From Lutibacter sp. (GTDB lineage: Bacteria > Bacteroidota > Bacteroidia > Flavobacteriales > Flavobacteriaceae): DNA of 57,836 nucleotides. A program made the position numbers and the translations under genes. The stretch covers positions 1 through 57,836 of the forward strand of contig NZ_JAUYUD010000111.1 in the NCBI RefSeq assembly GCF_030692605.1, read 5' to 3'. Every line of letters starts with the position of its first letter. The stretch's first letter is position 1. The notes below the pieces were generated by a model. It was not told the origin of the DNA, ran no database searches, and was given only the letters and a program-made list of their open reading frames with translations. Below, piece after piece: positions 33,807-42,484 of this stretch.

Positions 33807-35231
33807 ATGATACCTAATAGATTAAATAAATTTTTCATTCTTATAGTATGTATAGGGTTTGTTTTTGTGTTTTCATCTTGTGATAATAGCTTAAAAGAAG
33901 GGACAATTATTTGCACACAATTAGCTGAAAATCATGAAAGCAACAGCTTAAACATACAAAATTATTTAAACTATTTTTCAAATGCAAAAATTGTAGCTTT
34001 TAATGCTGAAAAACAAAGTGGATTTGCTCAAATTCTGACTGAAGAATTCTTCTCTGCTTGCGCTCCTTCTATTTCTTTTGATGGAGAATCAATGGTTTTT
34101 TCTGGTCAAAAAAATAAGAATGATGTTTGGCAGATTTGGGAAATGAATTTAACTAATTTAAAAATTAATGGAATAACAAATTCTTCAGAAAATTGTTTTG
34201 ATCCAGCTTATTTACCTAACGGGACAGTGGTATTTAGCAAAAGAAAAACAACAAATGTTGAAGACAATTTTTATGCTCTTTTTACCTGTAAATTAGATGG
34301 TACAGATTTAATGCAAATTACATATAACCCAAATCAAAAATTTGGTTCATCAATTTTAAGGGATGGAAGAATATTAACTATTTCGAGTCAAATTTACCCT
34401 GAAAATCAAGCGCCAATATTTGTGGTTTTAAGACCCGATGGAACAAAAGAAGAATTGTTTTATAAAAGTGAATTTAATGCAACTATTGTAAGTTCTGGAA
34501 TCGAAACATCTGAAGAAAAAATTGTTTTTATAGAATCTGATAGTGAAAACAAAGGAAGTATTGTTTCAATAAATTATAACAGGCCTTTTCATAGTTATGA
34601 AAATTTATCATCTGGTATTTCGGGATATTTTAATTCGGTTTATCCAATTACACATGAAAAATTTATTGTGACTTATCGTACTTCATCTAAGGAAACGTTT
34701 GCTCTTTATGAATTTAATCCGGTCACTAAATTACTTGGAAATAAAATCTATAAAGATGAAAAAAACAATTTGGTACAAGCGGTAGTTGTTTTGAAAAAGG
34801 AAAGACCAAAAAAGCTACCAAGCGAGATTATTTTAAAAAATGAAACCGGGCTTTTAGTTTCTCAAAACATCAATTTTTTAGATATAAAGGATATCGCGAA
34901 TAAGCAGTCTATTGCAATTGCTGAAAAAGTGGAGATTGAAGGGATGAAGAATTACAGAGAGGTTATCGATGTTGAAGAAGATGGTTCTTTTTATATTAAA
35001 GTTCCAGCTAATACACCATTTAGGATTAAAACCCTTGATAAGAACGGAAATATTGTAAAAGGACCAAGCGGTTGGATATATTTACGCCCAAACGAACGAA
35101 GAGGTTGTATTGGTTGCCACGAAGATAAGGAGCAATCACCTGAGAATGTACAACCACTTGCGGTAAGAAAGGAACCAATTTCAATTTTTGTTCAGAAAAA
35201 AGAAAATAACCAGATTAAAGTTGACTTTTAA
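33807..35231 (+). CDS. TolB/HzsA-like propeller lipoprotein with one c-type haem site
   Basis: The 474-residue protein has a lipobox (VFSSCDN, Cys near 26). TolB/PD40-type propeller repeats follow (for example PSISFDGESMVFSGQ and FDPAYLPNGTVVFSKR). The C-terminus carries one CxxCH haem motif (GCIGCHED near 433). The RRGCIGCHE segment recalls proteins annotated as related to the alpha subunit of hydrazine synthase (HzsA). That similarity is to a shared haem-plus-propeller layout and is not evidence of hydrazine chemistry. It lies 5 bp from the multihaem gene, so electron exchange between the two is likely. Confidence 0.8.
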   Translation: MIPNRLNKFFILIVCIGFVFVFSSCDNSLKEGTIICTQLAENHESNSLNIQNYLNYFSNAKIVAFNAEKQSGFAQILTEEFFSACAPSISFDGESMVFSGQKNKNDVWQIWEMNLTNLKINGITNSSENCFDPAYLPNGTVVFSKRKTTNVEDNFYALFTCKLDGTDLMQITYNPNQKFGSSILRDGRILTISSQIYPENQAPIFVVLRPDGTKEELFYKSEFNATIVSSGIETSEEKIVFIESDSENKGSIVSINYNRPFHSYENLSSGISGYFNSVYPITHEKFIVTYRTSSKETFALYEFNPVTKLLGNKIYKDEKNNLVQAVVVLKKERPKKLPSEIILKNETGLLVSQNINFLDIKDIANKQSIAIAEKVEIEGMKNYREVIDVEEDGSFYIKVPANTPFRIKTLDKNGNIVKGPSGWIYLRPNERRGCIGCHEDKEQSPENVQPLAVRKEPISIFVQKKENNQIKVDF

Positions 35232-35236
35232 GAAGT

Positions 35237-37273
35237 ATGAAAAAGTATAGTTTTTTAATGATTTTTGGTGTAATTTTTATCGCTATTTTGATAATTTATT
35301 CCCCTGTTCGTCAGTTGGCTAGAGCGCATGTAAATTATGAAACGGCTGTTAAAGACCATCCCTTATCATGTACTTCTTGTCATTTATACAACCAAAATGA
35401 TGGTTTTATCACAAAATTTATTAACGAAGATTATTATTCTCCTTTTAATTTAGTGGTTTCAAAAGATAGCAAAAAAGTTTATGTTATTGCTCAAGATGCA
35501 GACTTATTAATGATTTTAGATACCGAAAACAATAGAGTTTTAAATAAAATTAAAGTTGGAGAGCATCCGCATAGTGTAATTTTAAGTAAAAATGAACAAT
35601 TTGCTTATGTAAGTAATCAGTGGGAAGATTCTGTGTCTGTTATAGATTTAAAATTATCAAAGGAACTATTTAAATTAAAAACGGGTAATGGTCCGGCAGA
35701 ACTTTCATTAAGTCCTGATGGGAATTTTTTATATGTTGTAAATACCTTTAGCTCCGATCTATCAGTAATTGATCTGACGAAAAAAATTGAGGTTAAAAGA
35801 TTAATTACTGGTAGTAATCCAACAGGAATTGCCATAGAACCAAATGGTAAGAATCTGCTAGTTTCAGCAAGACGAGCTAATATAGATAATTACGGAGAAC
35901 TGATTTCATCCGATATTACCCTAATTGACATCAACAAACAATCTGTAATAAAAAAGATAAATGTTAAATCGGCATATATGCTTGAAAATATTGCATATAC
36001 ACCTTCGGGAGACTTTGCAATTACAACGCTAATTAGACCTAAAAATAACATTCCTTCTATTCAAGTTGAACAAGGCTGGATGATGAATCATGGTATTGGA
36101 ATTATTGACCAAAAAGGAGAAGGAAATGTAGTTCAGTTCTTAATTGATGAACCAAATTCATTTTATTCTGATCCTTTTGATATTGTAATTACTCCTGATG
36201 GTAAAAAGGCATTTGTTTCAAGTTCAGGAGTTGATGTAATTTCAGTAATAAGTATTGATTCAGTTCGTGCGATAATTTCAAAAGCATCACCTGAATTATT
36301 AAAAAAATACTCGAATAATTTGGGAATAAGTAGTAAGTATGTTGTGAAAAGAATAAAAACAGGAGCAAACCCAAAAGGTTTAGCACTTTCGGCTGATGGT
36401 AAAAAATTATTTATTGCAGAACAACTTCAAGATAGAATATTAGTGATTAATACGGCAACTTATGAGATTATAAATTCAATTGATTTGCAGGGGCCAAAAA
36501 AAATTACTGTAGCACGAAGAGGACGTATCCTGTTTAATAATGCGAGCCATACTTTTCAAAACCAATATGCATGTTATACATGTCATCCAGATACGCATGA
36601 AGATGGACTTATTTATAACATGGGAGGAGCTGGTATGGGGCGAAATTTAACAAACACAATGACGTTACGCGACATAAGCGAAACAGGCCCTTATAAATGG
36701 ACAGGAACAAATCATAGTATTTATAAACAAGACGGAATACGTTTTTCAACTTTTCTTACAAGAACAGAAGCGTTTAGTCACAGCGATTTAGATGCGCTAG
36801 TTGCTTATATTAGAACTGGGATAAAAAACCCTCCAAATTTAATTTACAATCCAACCGGAGAACATACCGATTCACAGCTTAGAGGTAAAGCAATTTTTGA
36901 AAGATCTAAGAATAATTTTGGCACATTAATTCCAAAAAATAATCGCTGTGTGACGTGTCATCCAGCTCCCTATTTCACAAACTTAAAGTTAGCAGATGTG
37001 AGCACTTTAGGAACATCTGATGACTCAACACTTTTTGACACACCACATTTAATTAATATTGATGCTTCTCCACCATATTTACACGATGGACGGGCTAAAA
37101 CATTAGAAGAAATATGGACAGTTTATGGCACAGATGAAAAACATGGTGTAGTTAACGATTTATCAAAAATAGAATTAAACGAATTGGTTGATTATTTAAA
37201 ATCAATAAGAGCACCAAAATATAATAAAGATGATTCAAAAAATTCACAATTAACACATTATAAATCTAAATAA
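35237..37273 (+). CDS. YVTN beta-propeller fused to MauG/cytochrome c peroxidase-like domain
   Basis: The 678-residue exported protein has an N-terminal hydrophobic signal/anchor (about 5-21), a first haem motif CTSCH (C45-H49), and a YVTN/NHL-type propeller (about 60-420, repeats such as KVGEHPHSVILS and LYVVNTFSSDLSVIDL). A cytochrome c peroxidase/MauG-like domain carries two haem motifs (CYTCH near 446 and CVTCH near 572). That gives three c-haems in total. MauG-type enzymes use bis-Fe(IV) chemistry to modify partner proteins or reduce peroxide. In this setting a maturation or oxidase role on a neighbour is plausible but unproven. It is 5 bp from both flanking genes. Confidence 0.88.
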   Translation: MKKYSFLMIFGVIFIAILIIYSPVRQLARAHVNYETAVKDHPLSCTSCHLYNQNDGFITKFINEDYYSPFNLVVSKDSKKVYVIAQDADLLMILDTENNRVLNKIKVGEHPHSVILSKNEQFAYVSNQWEDSVSVIDLKLSKELFKLKTGNGPAELSLSPDGNFLYVVNTFSSDLSVIDLTKKIEVKRLITGSNPTGIAIEPNGKNLLVSARRANIDNYGELISSDITLIDINKQSVIKKINVKSAYMLENIAYTPSGDFAITTLIRPKNNIPSIQVEQGWMMNHGIGIIDQKGEGNVVQFLIDEPNSFYSDPFDIVITPDGKKAFVSSSGVDVISVISIDSVRAIISKASPELLKKYSNNLGISSKYVVKRIKTGANPKGLALSADGKKLFIAEQLQDRILVINTATYEIINSIDLQGPKKITVARRGRILFNNASHTFQNQYACYTCHPDTHEDGLIYNMGGAGMGRNLTNTMTLRDISETGPYKWTGTNHSIYKQDGIRFSTFLTRTEAFSHSDLDALVAYIRTGIKNPPNLIYNPTGEHTDSQLRGKAIFERSKNNFGTLIPKNNRCVTCHPAPYFTNLKLADVSTLGTSDDSTLFDTPHLINIDASPPYLHDGRAKTLEEIWTVYGTDEKHGVVNDLSKIELNELVDYLKSIRAPKYNKDDSKNSQLTHYKSK

Positions 37274-37278
37274 TTCAA

Positions 37279-38463
37279 ATGATTATGACAAAAAAAACAT
37301 TTAAATACCTGATAATTTTTATTTTTACTATTGTTTTTTTAGGAGCTGGATATTTTTTGATTAATAACCTAAAATCAAGCAATAATTTGGTAAAAAATGA
37401 AGTAAATGAAAATAACACGACTTTTTCTGTTGCTGACAACAAAAAGGATCTTGAAAAGAATTTCGAATCAATGCCAATTTTCGGAAATTGGGAAAGTTTT
37501 ACTTCAGAAAATGGACTTCCCGATGATAAAACGTATTGCGTACGTATAGATGGAGAACGAATTTTGGTAGGAACTCACGGAGGTTTAGCTGTTTATGAAA
37601 ACAAGAAATGGAAAACCTATACCAAAGAAGATGGTTTGGCTCACAATGGTGTTATATCGATAGATGTAAGCGAATTAACGGGTGATGTTTGGTTAGGAAC
37701 TTTAGGAGGTTTATCAAGATGGTCTGCTGGTAAATTTGAAAATTTTACACAACTTAATAGTGGTATGCCAAATGATTTGGTTTATTCAGTTGTTTGTGAT
37801 GGTAAAGATGTTTGGGTTGCCACAGGAGGTGGAGCTGGAGCGTATGATACCTATACCAAAAAATGGCAAATTTTTACCGAAAAAAATGCACCAATGCACG
37901 AACCTTGGACGTATGGTATTAGTAAAGGAGATGGTAAAATTTTTATTGCTGCTTGGGGTGGAGGTGTTATAGAATACACAAAAAAAACAAGAACATTTAG
38001 AGATTATCATGACCCCGATGGTAATATGGAAATAGACCTTTTTCCTGATGATGGGATTGTACATGATATTACTACAGGAACATCATGGTCAAATGGATTT
38101 TTGTGGGTATCAACCTATTTTGGGCTAAGTAGGTACGATGGTGTAAAATGGAAAGGTTATTTTGACCATGATAGTGGTTTAGCTAGCAATTTTATAAATA
38201 GTTTAAAAGCATATAGAGGAGTTGTTTTTCTTTGTACAGATAAAGGATTGAGTACTACCGATGGCACAAACTGGGTTACTTATAAAAGAAATGATAATAA
38301 TTCTAAAGGAAAAGTTTTTATAACAAAGGAGGAGAAAATAACAGAAACAGCAAGTTCATCTTCAATTTCACATAGTTTTATTATTGGAGTTGATGTTAAA
38401 GATGATATAATTTGGGTGGCAACATCAAAGGGTATTAGCCGAGGAGAACTATTGAAACAGTAG
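37279..38463 (+). CDS. Membrane-anchored two-component-regulator-type (Reg_prop) beta-propeller protein
   Basis: The 394-residue protein has an N-terminal membrane helix (about 10-28), then repeats of the regulator-propeller type: WESFTSENGLPDDKTYCVRID, WKTYTKEDGLAHNGVISI, FENFTQLNSGMPNDLVYSV, WKGYFDHDSGLASNFINSL. These motifs normally form the periplasmic sensor of hybrid two-component systems. Here no kinase, HTH or other output domain follows, so it is a stand-alone periplasmic propeller. An ATG at 37285 is an alternative start. It follows the multihaem gene by 5 bp and probably serves as a binding or scaffold protein. Confidence 0.82.
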   Translation: MIMTKKTFKYLIIFIFTIVFLGAGYFLINNLKSSNNLVKNEVNENNTTFSVADNKKDLEKNFESMPIFGNWESFTSENGLPDDKTYCVRIDGERILVGTHGGLAVYENKKWKTYTKEDGLAHNGVISIDVSELTGDVWLGTLGGLSRWSAGKFENFTQLNSGMPNDLVYSVVCDGKDVWVATGGGAGAYDTYTKKWQIFTEKNAPMHEPWTYGISKGDGKIFIAAWGGGVIEYTKKTRTFRDYHDPDGNMEIDLFPDDGIVHDITTGTSWSNGFLWVSTYFGLSRYDGVKWKGYFDHDSGLASNFINSLKAYRGVVFLCTDKGLSTTDGTNWVTYKRNDNNSKGKVFITKEEKITETASSSSISHSFIIGVDVKDDIIWVATSKGISRGELLKQ

Positions 38464-38547
38464 ATTTATAAGTTGAAGTATGGTTGAAAAAGTAAAAATA
38501 AAGCAAAATTAAATAATAATAAAAATTCAATATAAATAATAGAAATT

Positions 38548-39141
38548 ATGGAAAATGCAATAGCATGTGATACTAAAAAAGTGTTAATAGATTTATCTAA
38601 ATTAACTGATGGCGAAAAAATTGAAATGAAAAAATTAGGAATCTTATCTGATACAAATAAAATAATAGATTCAGTTTACCCTGATATACATATTGGAAGA
38701 CCAGCAATAGAAAAACATGTTGTTCATGCACCGCATATTATAAATGAGGCCTATGACTACCAAAAACCATCTTCATTTTCAAGAGCTTTGCGTTTAGATT
38801 TAGGTGATTATAAGGTGTTGTTAATATCTGGAACAGCTAGTGTTAATGAAGAAGGAAAGCCAGAACATATTGGTGATTTTAAAGCACAACTTTGGAGAAC
38901 CTATCGGAATATTACAAATCTTTTAGAGGCAGAAGATATGTCGTGGCACGATGTGGTTAGGACATCAAACTACTTGAGAGATATTGAACGAGATTATGAA
39001 GAATTCAATAAAATTCGTACTACATTTTTTCAATGGCTAAACTTAAATCCTTTACCTGCAAGTACAGGAATTCAAGCACGATTATGTTGGGAAACCCTTC
39101 TTGTTGAAATAGAAGTTTATGCTATTTGTAAATCAAAATAA
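38548..39141 (+). CDS. RidA/YjgF-family protein with N-terminal extension
   Basis: The 197-residue protein has a RidA-like fold in its C-terminal 130 residues: LLISGTASVNEEGKPEHIGDFKAQ, TYRNITNLLEAEDMSWHDVVRTSNYLRDI, and LPASTGIQARLCWETLLVEIEVYAI. The Arg in the usual catalytic position of RidA is seen as QARLCW. About 65 N-terminal residues are extra compared with RidA (about 130). No signal peptide is present, so it is cytoplasmic. RidA proteins deaminate enamine/imine intermediates. Related YjgF folds occur in chorismatases, which is suggestive because a DAHP synthase lies two genes on. It follows a small 84-bp gap with no gene. Confidence 0.8.
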   Translation: MENAIACDTKKVLIDLSKLTDGEKIEMKKLGILSDTNKIIDSVYPDIHIGRPAIEKHVVHAPHIINEAYDYQKPSSFSRALRLDLGDYKVLLISGTASVNEEGKPEHIGDFKAQLWRTYRNITNLLEAEDMSWHDVVRTSNYLRDIERDYEEFNKIRTTFFQWLNLNPLPASTGIQARLCWETLLVEIEVYAICKSK

Positions 39142-39150
39142 AACGTAATT

Positions 39151-40461
39151 ATGAAACCTTATATTCTAAATTTGGCTATCATTTTATGCATGCTGTTACT
39201 ATCGGTTTCTAATTTGATTGCACAAAATAAAAGTAAAATGTATGGCAATACACCTGATAGGTTGTTCCCATATAATAATTTTGAGAAGGCTTATAAATAT
39301 CATTTTATTGATCCCATTCAATTTAGCGGAGCAGGAAGAGAAAAACTTCCTCCAAAAGATTTAAAAGAAGTTCGCATAGGTTTCCTCGGACCTTTGGAAG
39401 GTTCTGCAATAGTTTCTTTAGGAAAACAAATGTTACAAGGAACAATGTTAGCTATTGAAGAGGCCAATAAAAAAGGAGGATATAAGGGTCTTCCTTATAA
39501 ATTAATGGTACATAATGATGCTGGACTATGGGGAGCTGCAGCAAATGAAGTTGTAAAAATGGACGATGAAAAAGTATGGGCTTTTTTAGGTTCAATAGAT
39601 GATATTGTATCTCATGTAGCGTTAAGAGCAGCTTTAAAATTGGAAATACCAATGGTTTGTACCGGAAATCCAGATCCAACATATACTGAAACTAATATTC
39701 CTTGGACCCTTCGTGTAATAAGTGATGATAGACAAAGCGGTTATGCTATAGGTGCATATATTTTTGAAAAAATGAAACACAAACGTGTTGCTGTTATGAG
39801 AAATAGTGGAAGATACGGAAGAGTTGGTGTGGGCGAATTTTATGGAATTGCAAAACGAATGGGGCATCCAATTAGGATTGAAGAACGATTTGACACCGGT
39901 GAAACCGATTTTAAAATGCAATTAGAAAGCATTAAGCAGCTAACACCTGAAGCCATTCTAATATGGGGAAATGCTAAAGAATCGGCACTTATTATAAAAC
40001 AAATTCGTTCAATGGGCTTAAAACAACCAATTTATTGTTCAGATAGAATAGTTTCTAAAGAATTTCTTGAAATTGCTGGACCGTTTGCGGAAGGAATTGT
40101 TTCTACTTCTCCATATAACCCTGAGGCTAATAACCCTAAGTTAAAAGAATTTCAAATCAATTATTTTAAGCGTTTTAAACAACAACCCGATGCTTTTTCT
40201 GCACATGCCTATGATGGAATGAAAATTTTAATTGAAGCTATTAATAAAGGAGGACTTAACAGAGTTTTAATTCGAGATTATTTGCTCGATCTTAAAACTT
40301 TTCAAAATTATCAAGGGATAACAGGTAAAATAGTTTTTGATGCCACTTGGAATGATATTGGTGATATTTGGCTTGCGAAAGTTAAAAACGGGAAATTTAC
40401 TTTTATACTAAATGATGCAAATGAAAATGTTGGCACTAAAATAAAGGGTGCTAAAAACTAA
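39151..40461 (+). CDS. LivK-type periplasmic ligand-binding protein 1 (orphan)
   Basis: The 436-residue protein has a Sec signal (about 1-25) and then a type I periplasmic binding fold (Peripla_BP_6). The first strand is [11 protein letters not shown], followed by [29 protein letters not shown], and [15 protein letters not shown] near the end. It resembles branched-chain amino-acid and amide binding proteins. No permease or ATPase gene occurs in the cluster. LivK-like proteins without transporters are known in PQQ-dependent alcohol oxidation clusters, where they accompany YVTN propellers and cytochromes, much as here. Ligand unknown. Confidence 0.88.
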   Translation: MKPYILNLAIILCMLLLSVSNLIAQNKSKMYGNTPDRLFPYNNFEKAYKYHFIDPIQFSGAGREKLPPKDLKEVRIGFLGPLEGSAIVSLGKQMLQGTMLAIEEANKKGGYKGLPYKLMVHNDAGLWGAAANEVVKMDDEKVWAFLGSIDDIVSHVALRAALKLEIPMVCTGNPDPTYTETNIPWTLRVISDDRQSGYAIGAYIFEKMKHKRVAVMRNSGRYGRVGVGEFYGIAKRMGHPIRIEERFDTGETDFKMQLESIKQLTPEAILIWGNAKESALIIKQIRSMGLKQPIYCSDRIVSKEFLEIAGPFAEGIVSTSPYNPEANNPKLKEFQINYFKRFKQQPDAFSAHAYDGMKILIEAINKGGLNRVLIRDYLLDLKTFQNYQGITGKIVFDATWNDIGDIWLAKVKNGKFTFILNDANENVGTKIKGAKN

Positions 40462-40471
40462 AATAGAATAT

Positions 40472-41338
40472 ATGGATATGGAAGCTAAATCTTGTAATAA
40501 TTTAACTATTTCAAAAATTATAATTCCAACTTTAGTGAGTCTTAAAAAAGAACAAAAAACATCACTTGTAAAAGTGGGAAATGTTGTATTTGGAGGATCT
40601 GAAGTTATTGTGATTGGAGGCCCTTGTGCTGTTGAAAGTGAAGAACAACTTTTTGAAACAGCTAGATCGGTTAAAAAAAGTGGCGCAAAAATATTAAGAG
40701 GTGGAGCTTTTAAACCAAGATCGTCTCCATATAGTTTTCAAGGAATGGGCGAAGATGGGTTAAAACTTTTAAGTCAAATTAGCAAAGAAACGGGTTTACC
40801 AATAGTAACCGAAGTTATGGATACTAGACAGTTAGAATTAGTAGCTTCGTATGCCGATATGATTCAGATTGGCTCAAGAAATATGCAAAATTTCCCACTG
40901 TTAAAAGAAGCTGGAAAATGTGGCAAACCGGTTTTATTAAAACGGGGTTTAATGGCGACTATCGAAGAGTTTTTAAATGCTGCAGAATACATTCTTTATC
41001 AAGGTAACAATCAGGTTGTTCTTTGTGAAAGAGGAATTAGAACCTTTGAAACTACCACTAGAAACACACTAGATTTAAGCGCTGTGCCAATGTTAAAACA
41101 TTTAAGTCATTTACCGGTAATTGTAGACCCAAGCCACGGCACTGGATTGAGATGGATGGTGCCAGATTTATCAAAAGCAGCGGTTGCCGTTGGTACAGAC
41201 GGTTTAATACTTGAAGTTCATTTTAAACCAGAAATAGCATTGTGCGATGGGAGTCAATCTCTTGATCTTGAAGAATTTACAAATTTAATGAGTGATATGA
41301 GAAAAATAGCAAGTGCCGTTGGTCGAGAAATTTTATGA
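40472..41338 (+). CDS. aroF: 3-deoxy-7-phosphoheptulonate (DAHP) synthase, type I-beta core
   Basis: It condenses phosphoenolpyruvate with erythrose 4-phosphate, the entry to the shikimate pathway. From ATG 40472 it has 288 residues (a GTG at 40448 would add eight). Visible motifs are GGPCAVES (metal Cys), [48 protein letters not shown] and LEVHFKPE. The N-terminal ferredoxin-like or ACT feedback domain is missing, so the enzyme should be free of aromatic-acid inhibition. It lies between two binding-protein genes and overlaps the second by ATGA. No other shikimate gene is present. It suggests diversion of carbon to a dedicated aromatic product. Confidence 0.93.
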   Translation: MDMEAKSCNNLTISKIIIPTLVSLKKEQKTSLVKVGNVVFGGSEVIVIGGPCAVESEEQLFETARSVKKSGAKILRGGAFKPRSSPYSFQGMGEDGLKLLSQISKETGLPIVTEVMDTRQLELVASYADMIQIGSRNMQNFPLLKEAGKCGKPVLLKRGLMATIEEFLNAAEYILYQGNNQVVLCERGIRTFETTTRNTLDLSAVPMLKHLSHLPVIVDPSHGTGLRWMVPDLSKAAVAVGTDGLILEVHFKPEIALCDGSQSLDLEEFTNLMSDMRKIASAVGREIL

Positions 41339-42441
41339 TAAGAACACATTTTTTTATAATAGCCATTTTATTTTTCTTTATTCAAAATATTTTTTCGCAA
41401 AAAAACGTTTCAAAAGAAGTTAAAATAATAAAAATTGGAATGCTAATAAGTGATGAGAAATCATTATTTGCCAAAAACGCTGCTGAATTAGCAATAGAAA
41501 AAGCAAATGAAAAAGAAAGAAAAAATGGACTTCAATTTCAATTAGTTGTTAGGTCTATGGATGGCGCTTGGGGAATAGGTTCAAAACAGGCAGTAGATCT
41601 TATTTTTAACGAAAAAGTATGGGCAATTATAGGCTCTCATAATGGTAGAAATGCACATTTGGTAGAACAAGTAATTTCAAAAACGCGTATCGTTTTTTTA
41701 TCAGCATGGGCCAGTGATCCAACCCTATCTCAGGCTTTCGTTCCTTGGTATTTTAGTTGTGTTCCTAATGATAATCAACAAGCAAAAGCATTAGTGGACG
41801 AAATTTATAACAACAGAAGAATTACTAAAATTTCTACTATATCAGATTTAGGTTATGATTCAAAATTAGGATTACAAAGTTTTTTAAGAGAAACAGAAAA
41901 GATAAAGACCAATACCCCTTTGCAGTTGTTTTATAAAGATTCGAATAAAGATTTCATCGAAATTATAAAGAGGTTAAATAAGGAATCTATTCAAGGTGTT
42001 ATCTTTTTTGGACAGCCTGCTAATTCAACAAAATTTTTTCTTGAAATGAAGCAAAAAAAAATGAAGCAACAAGTTTTTGGAACGTTGTCTCTTATGGGAG
42101 AAGATGAATTCAATAATATAAATTTGGTAAATTATGAAAATCTTATTATAGCAAATTACGGCAATTGGATGGATTCAGACGGCTTCGTTTTTAGAAGGGA
42201 TTATCAAAAAAAATATAGGATTGTTCCAAATGCAGTAGCTGCATATTCCTTTGATAGTGTAAATATGATTATTGAAGCAATTAAAAAATCGTCATATATT
42301 AAAGAAAACCTTCAGAAAGAATTATCAACTATTCAATATAATGGTGTTACAGGTACTATTCAGTTCGATAATAAAGGCAATCGTAAAGGAAAAGTAGGAC
42401 TTGTAAAAATAAAAAACGGGATTCCTGTTACTATAAAATAA
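41335..42441 (+). CDS. LivK-type periplasmic ligand-binding protein 2 (orphan)
   Basis: The 368-residue protein has a Sec signal (about 1-22, ending FSQ). It is a divergent type I periplasmic binding fold: [50 protein letters not shown], and a last strand [11 protein letters not shown]. It is a paralogue of the binding protein at 39151 but shorter and less like classical LivK. Its ATG overlaps the DAHP synthase stop (ATGA), so translation is coupled. No membrane transporter is nearby. The two receptors may present one small molecule to the propeller/haem proteins, as an inference from position only. Confidence 0.82.
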   Translation: MIRTHFFIIAILFFFIQNIFSQKNVSKEVKIIKIGMLISDEKSLFAKNAAELAIEKANEKERKNGLQFQLVVRSMDGAWGIGSKQAVDLIFNEKVWAIIGSHNGRNAHLVEQVISKTRIVFLSAWASDPTLSQAFVPWYFSCVPNDNQQAKALVDEIYNNRRITKISTISDLGYDSKLGLQSFLRETEKIKTNTPLQLFYKDSNKDFIEIIKRLNKESIQGVIFFGQPANSTKFFLEMKQKKMKQQVFGTLSLMGEDEFNNINLVNYENLIIANYGNWMDSDGFVFRRDYQKKYRIVPNAVAAYSFDSVNMIIEAIKKSSYIKENLQKELSTIQYNGVTGTIQFDNKGNRKGKVGLVKIKNGIPVTIK

Positions 42442-42484
42442 CACCAATAGATTTGATTTACTATTATTTCTTAAATTTGGAATT

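Noticed and set aside
33807-35231. Hydrazine synthase (anammox) subunit
   Set aside because: Only a propeller plus one haem motif is shared with HzsA; other hydrazine synthase subunits and anammox genes are absent.
38464-38547. Small RiPP precursor gene in the gaps of the 32-50 kb cluster
   Set aside because: The longest ATG frame in the 84-bp gap is about 10 codons with no leader/core character; other gaps are shorter.
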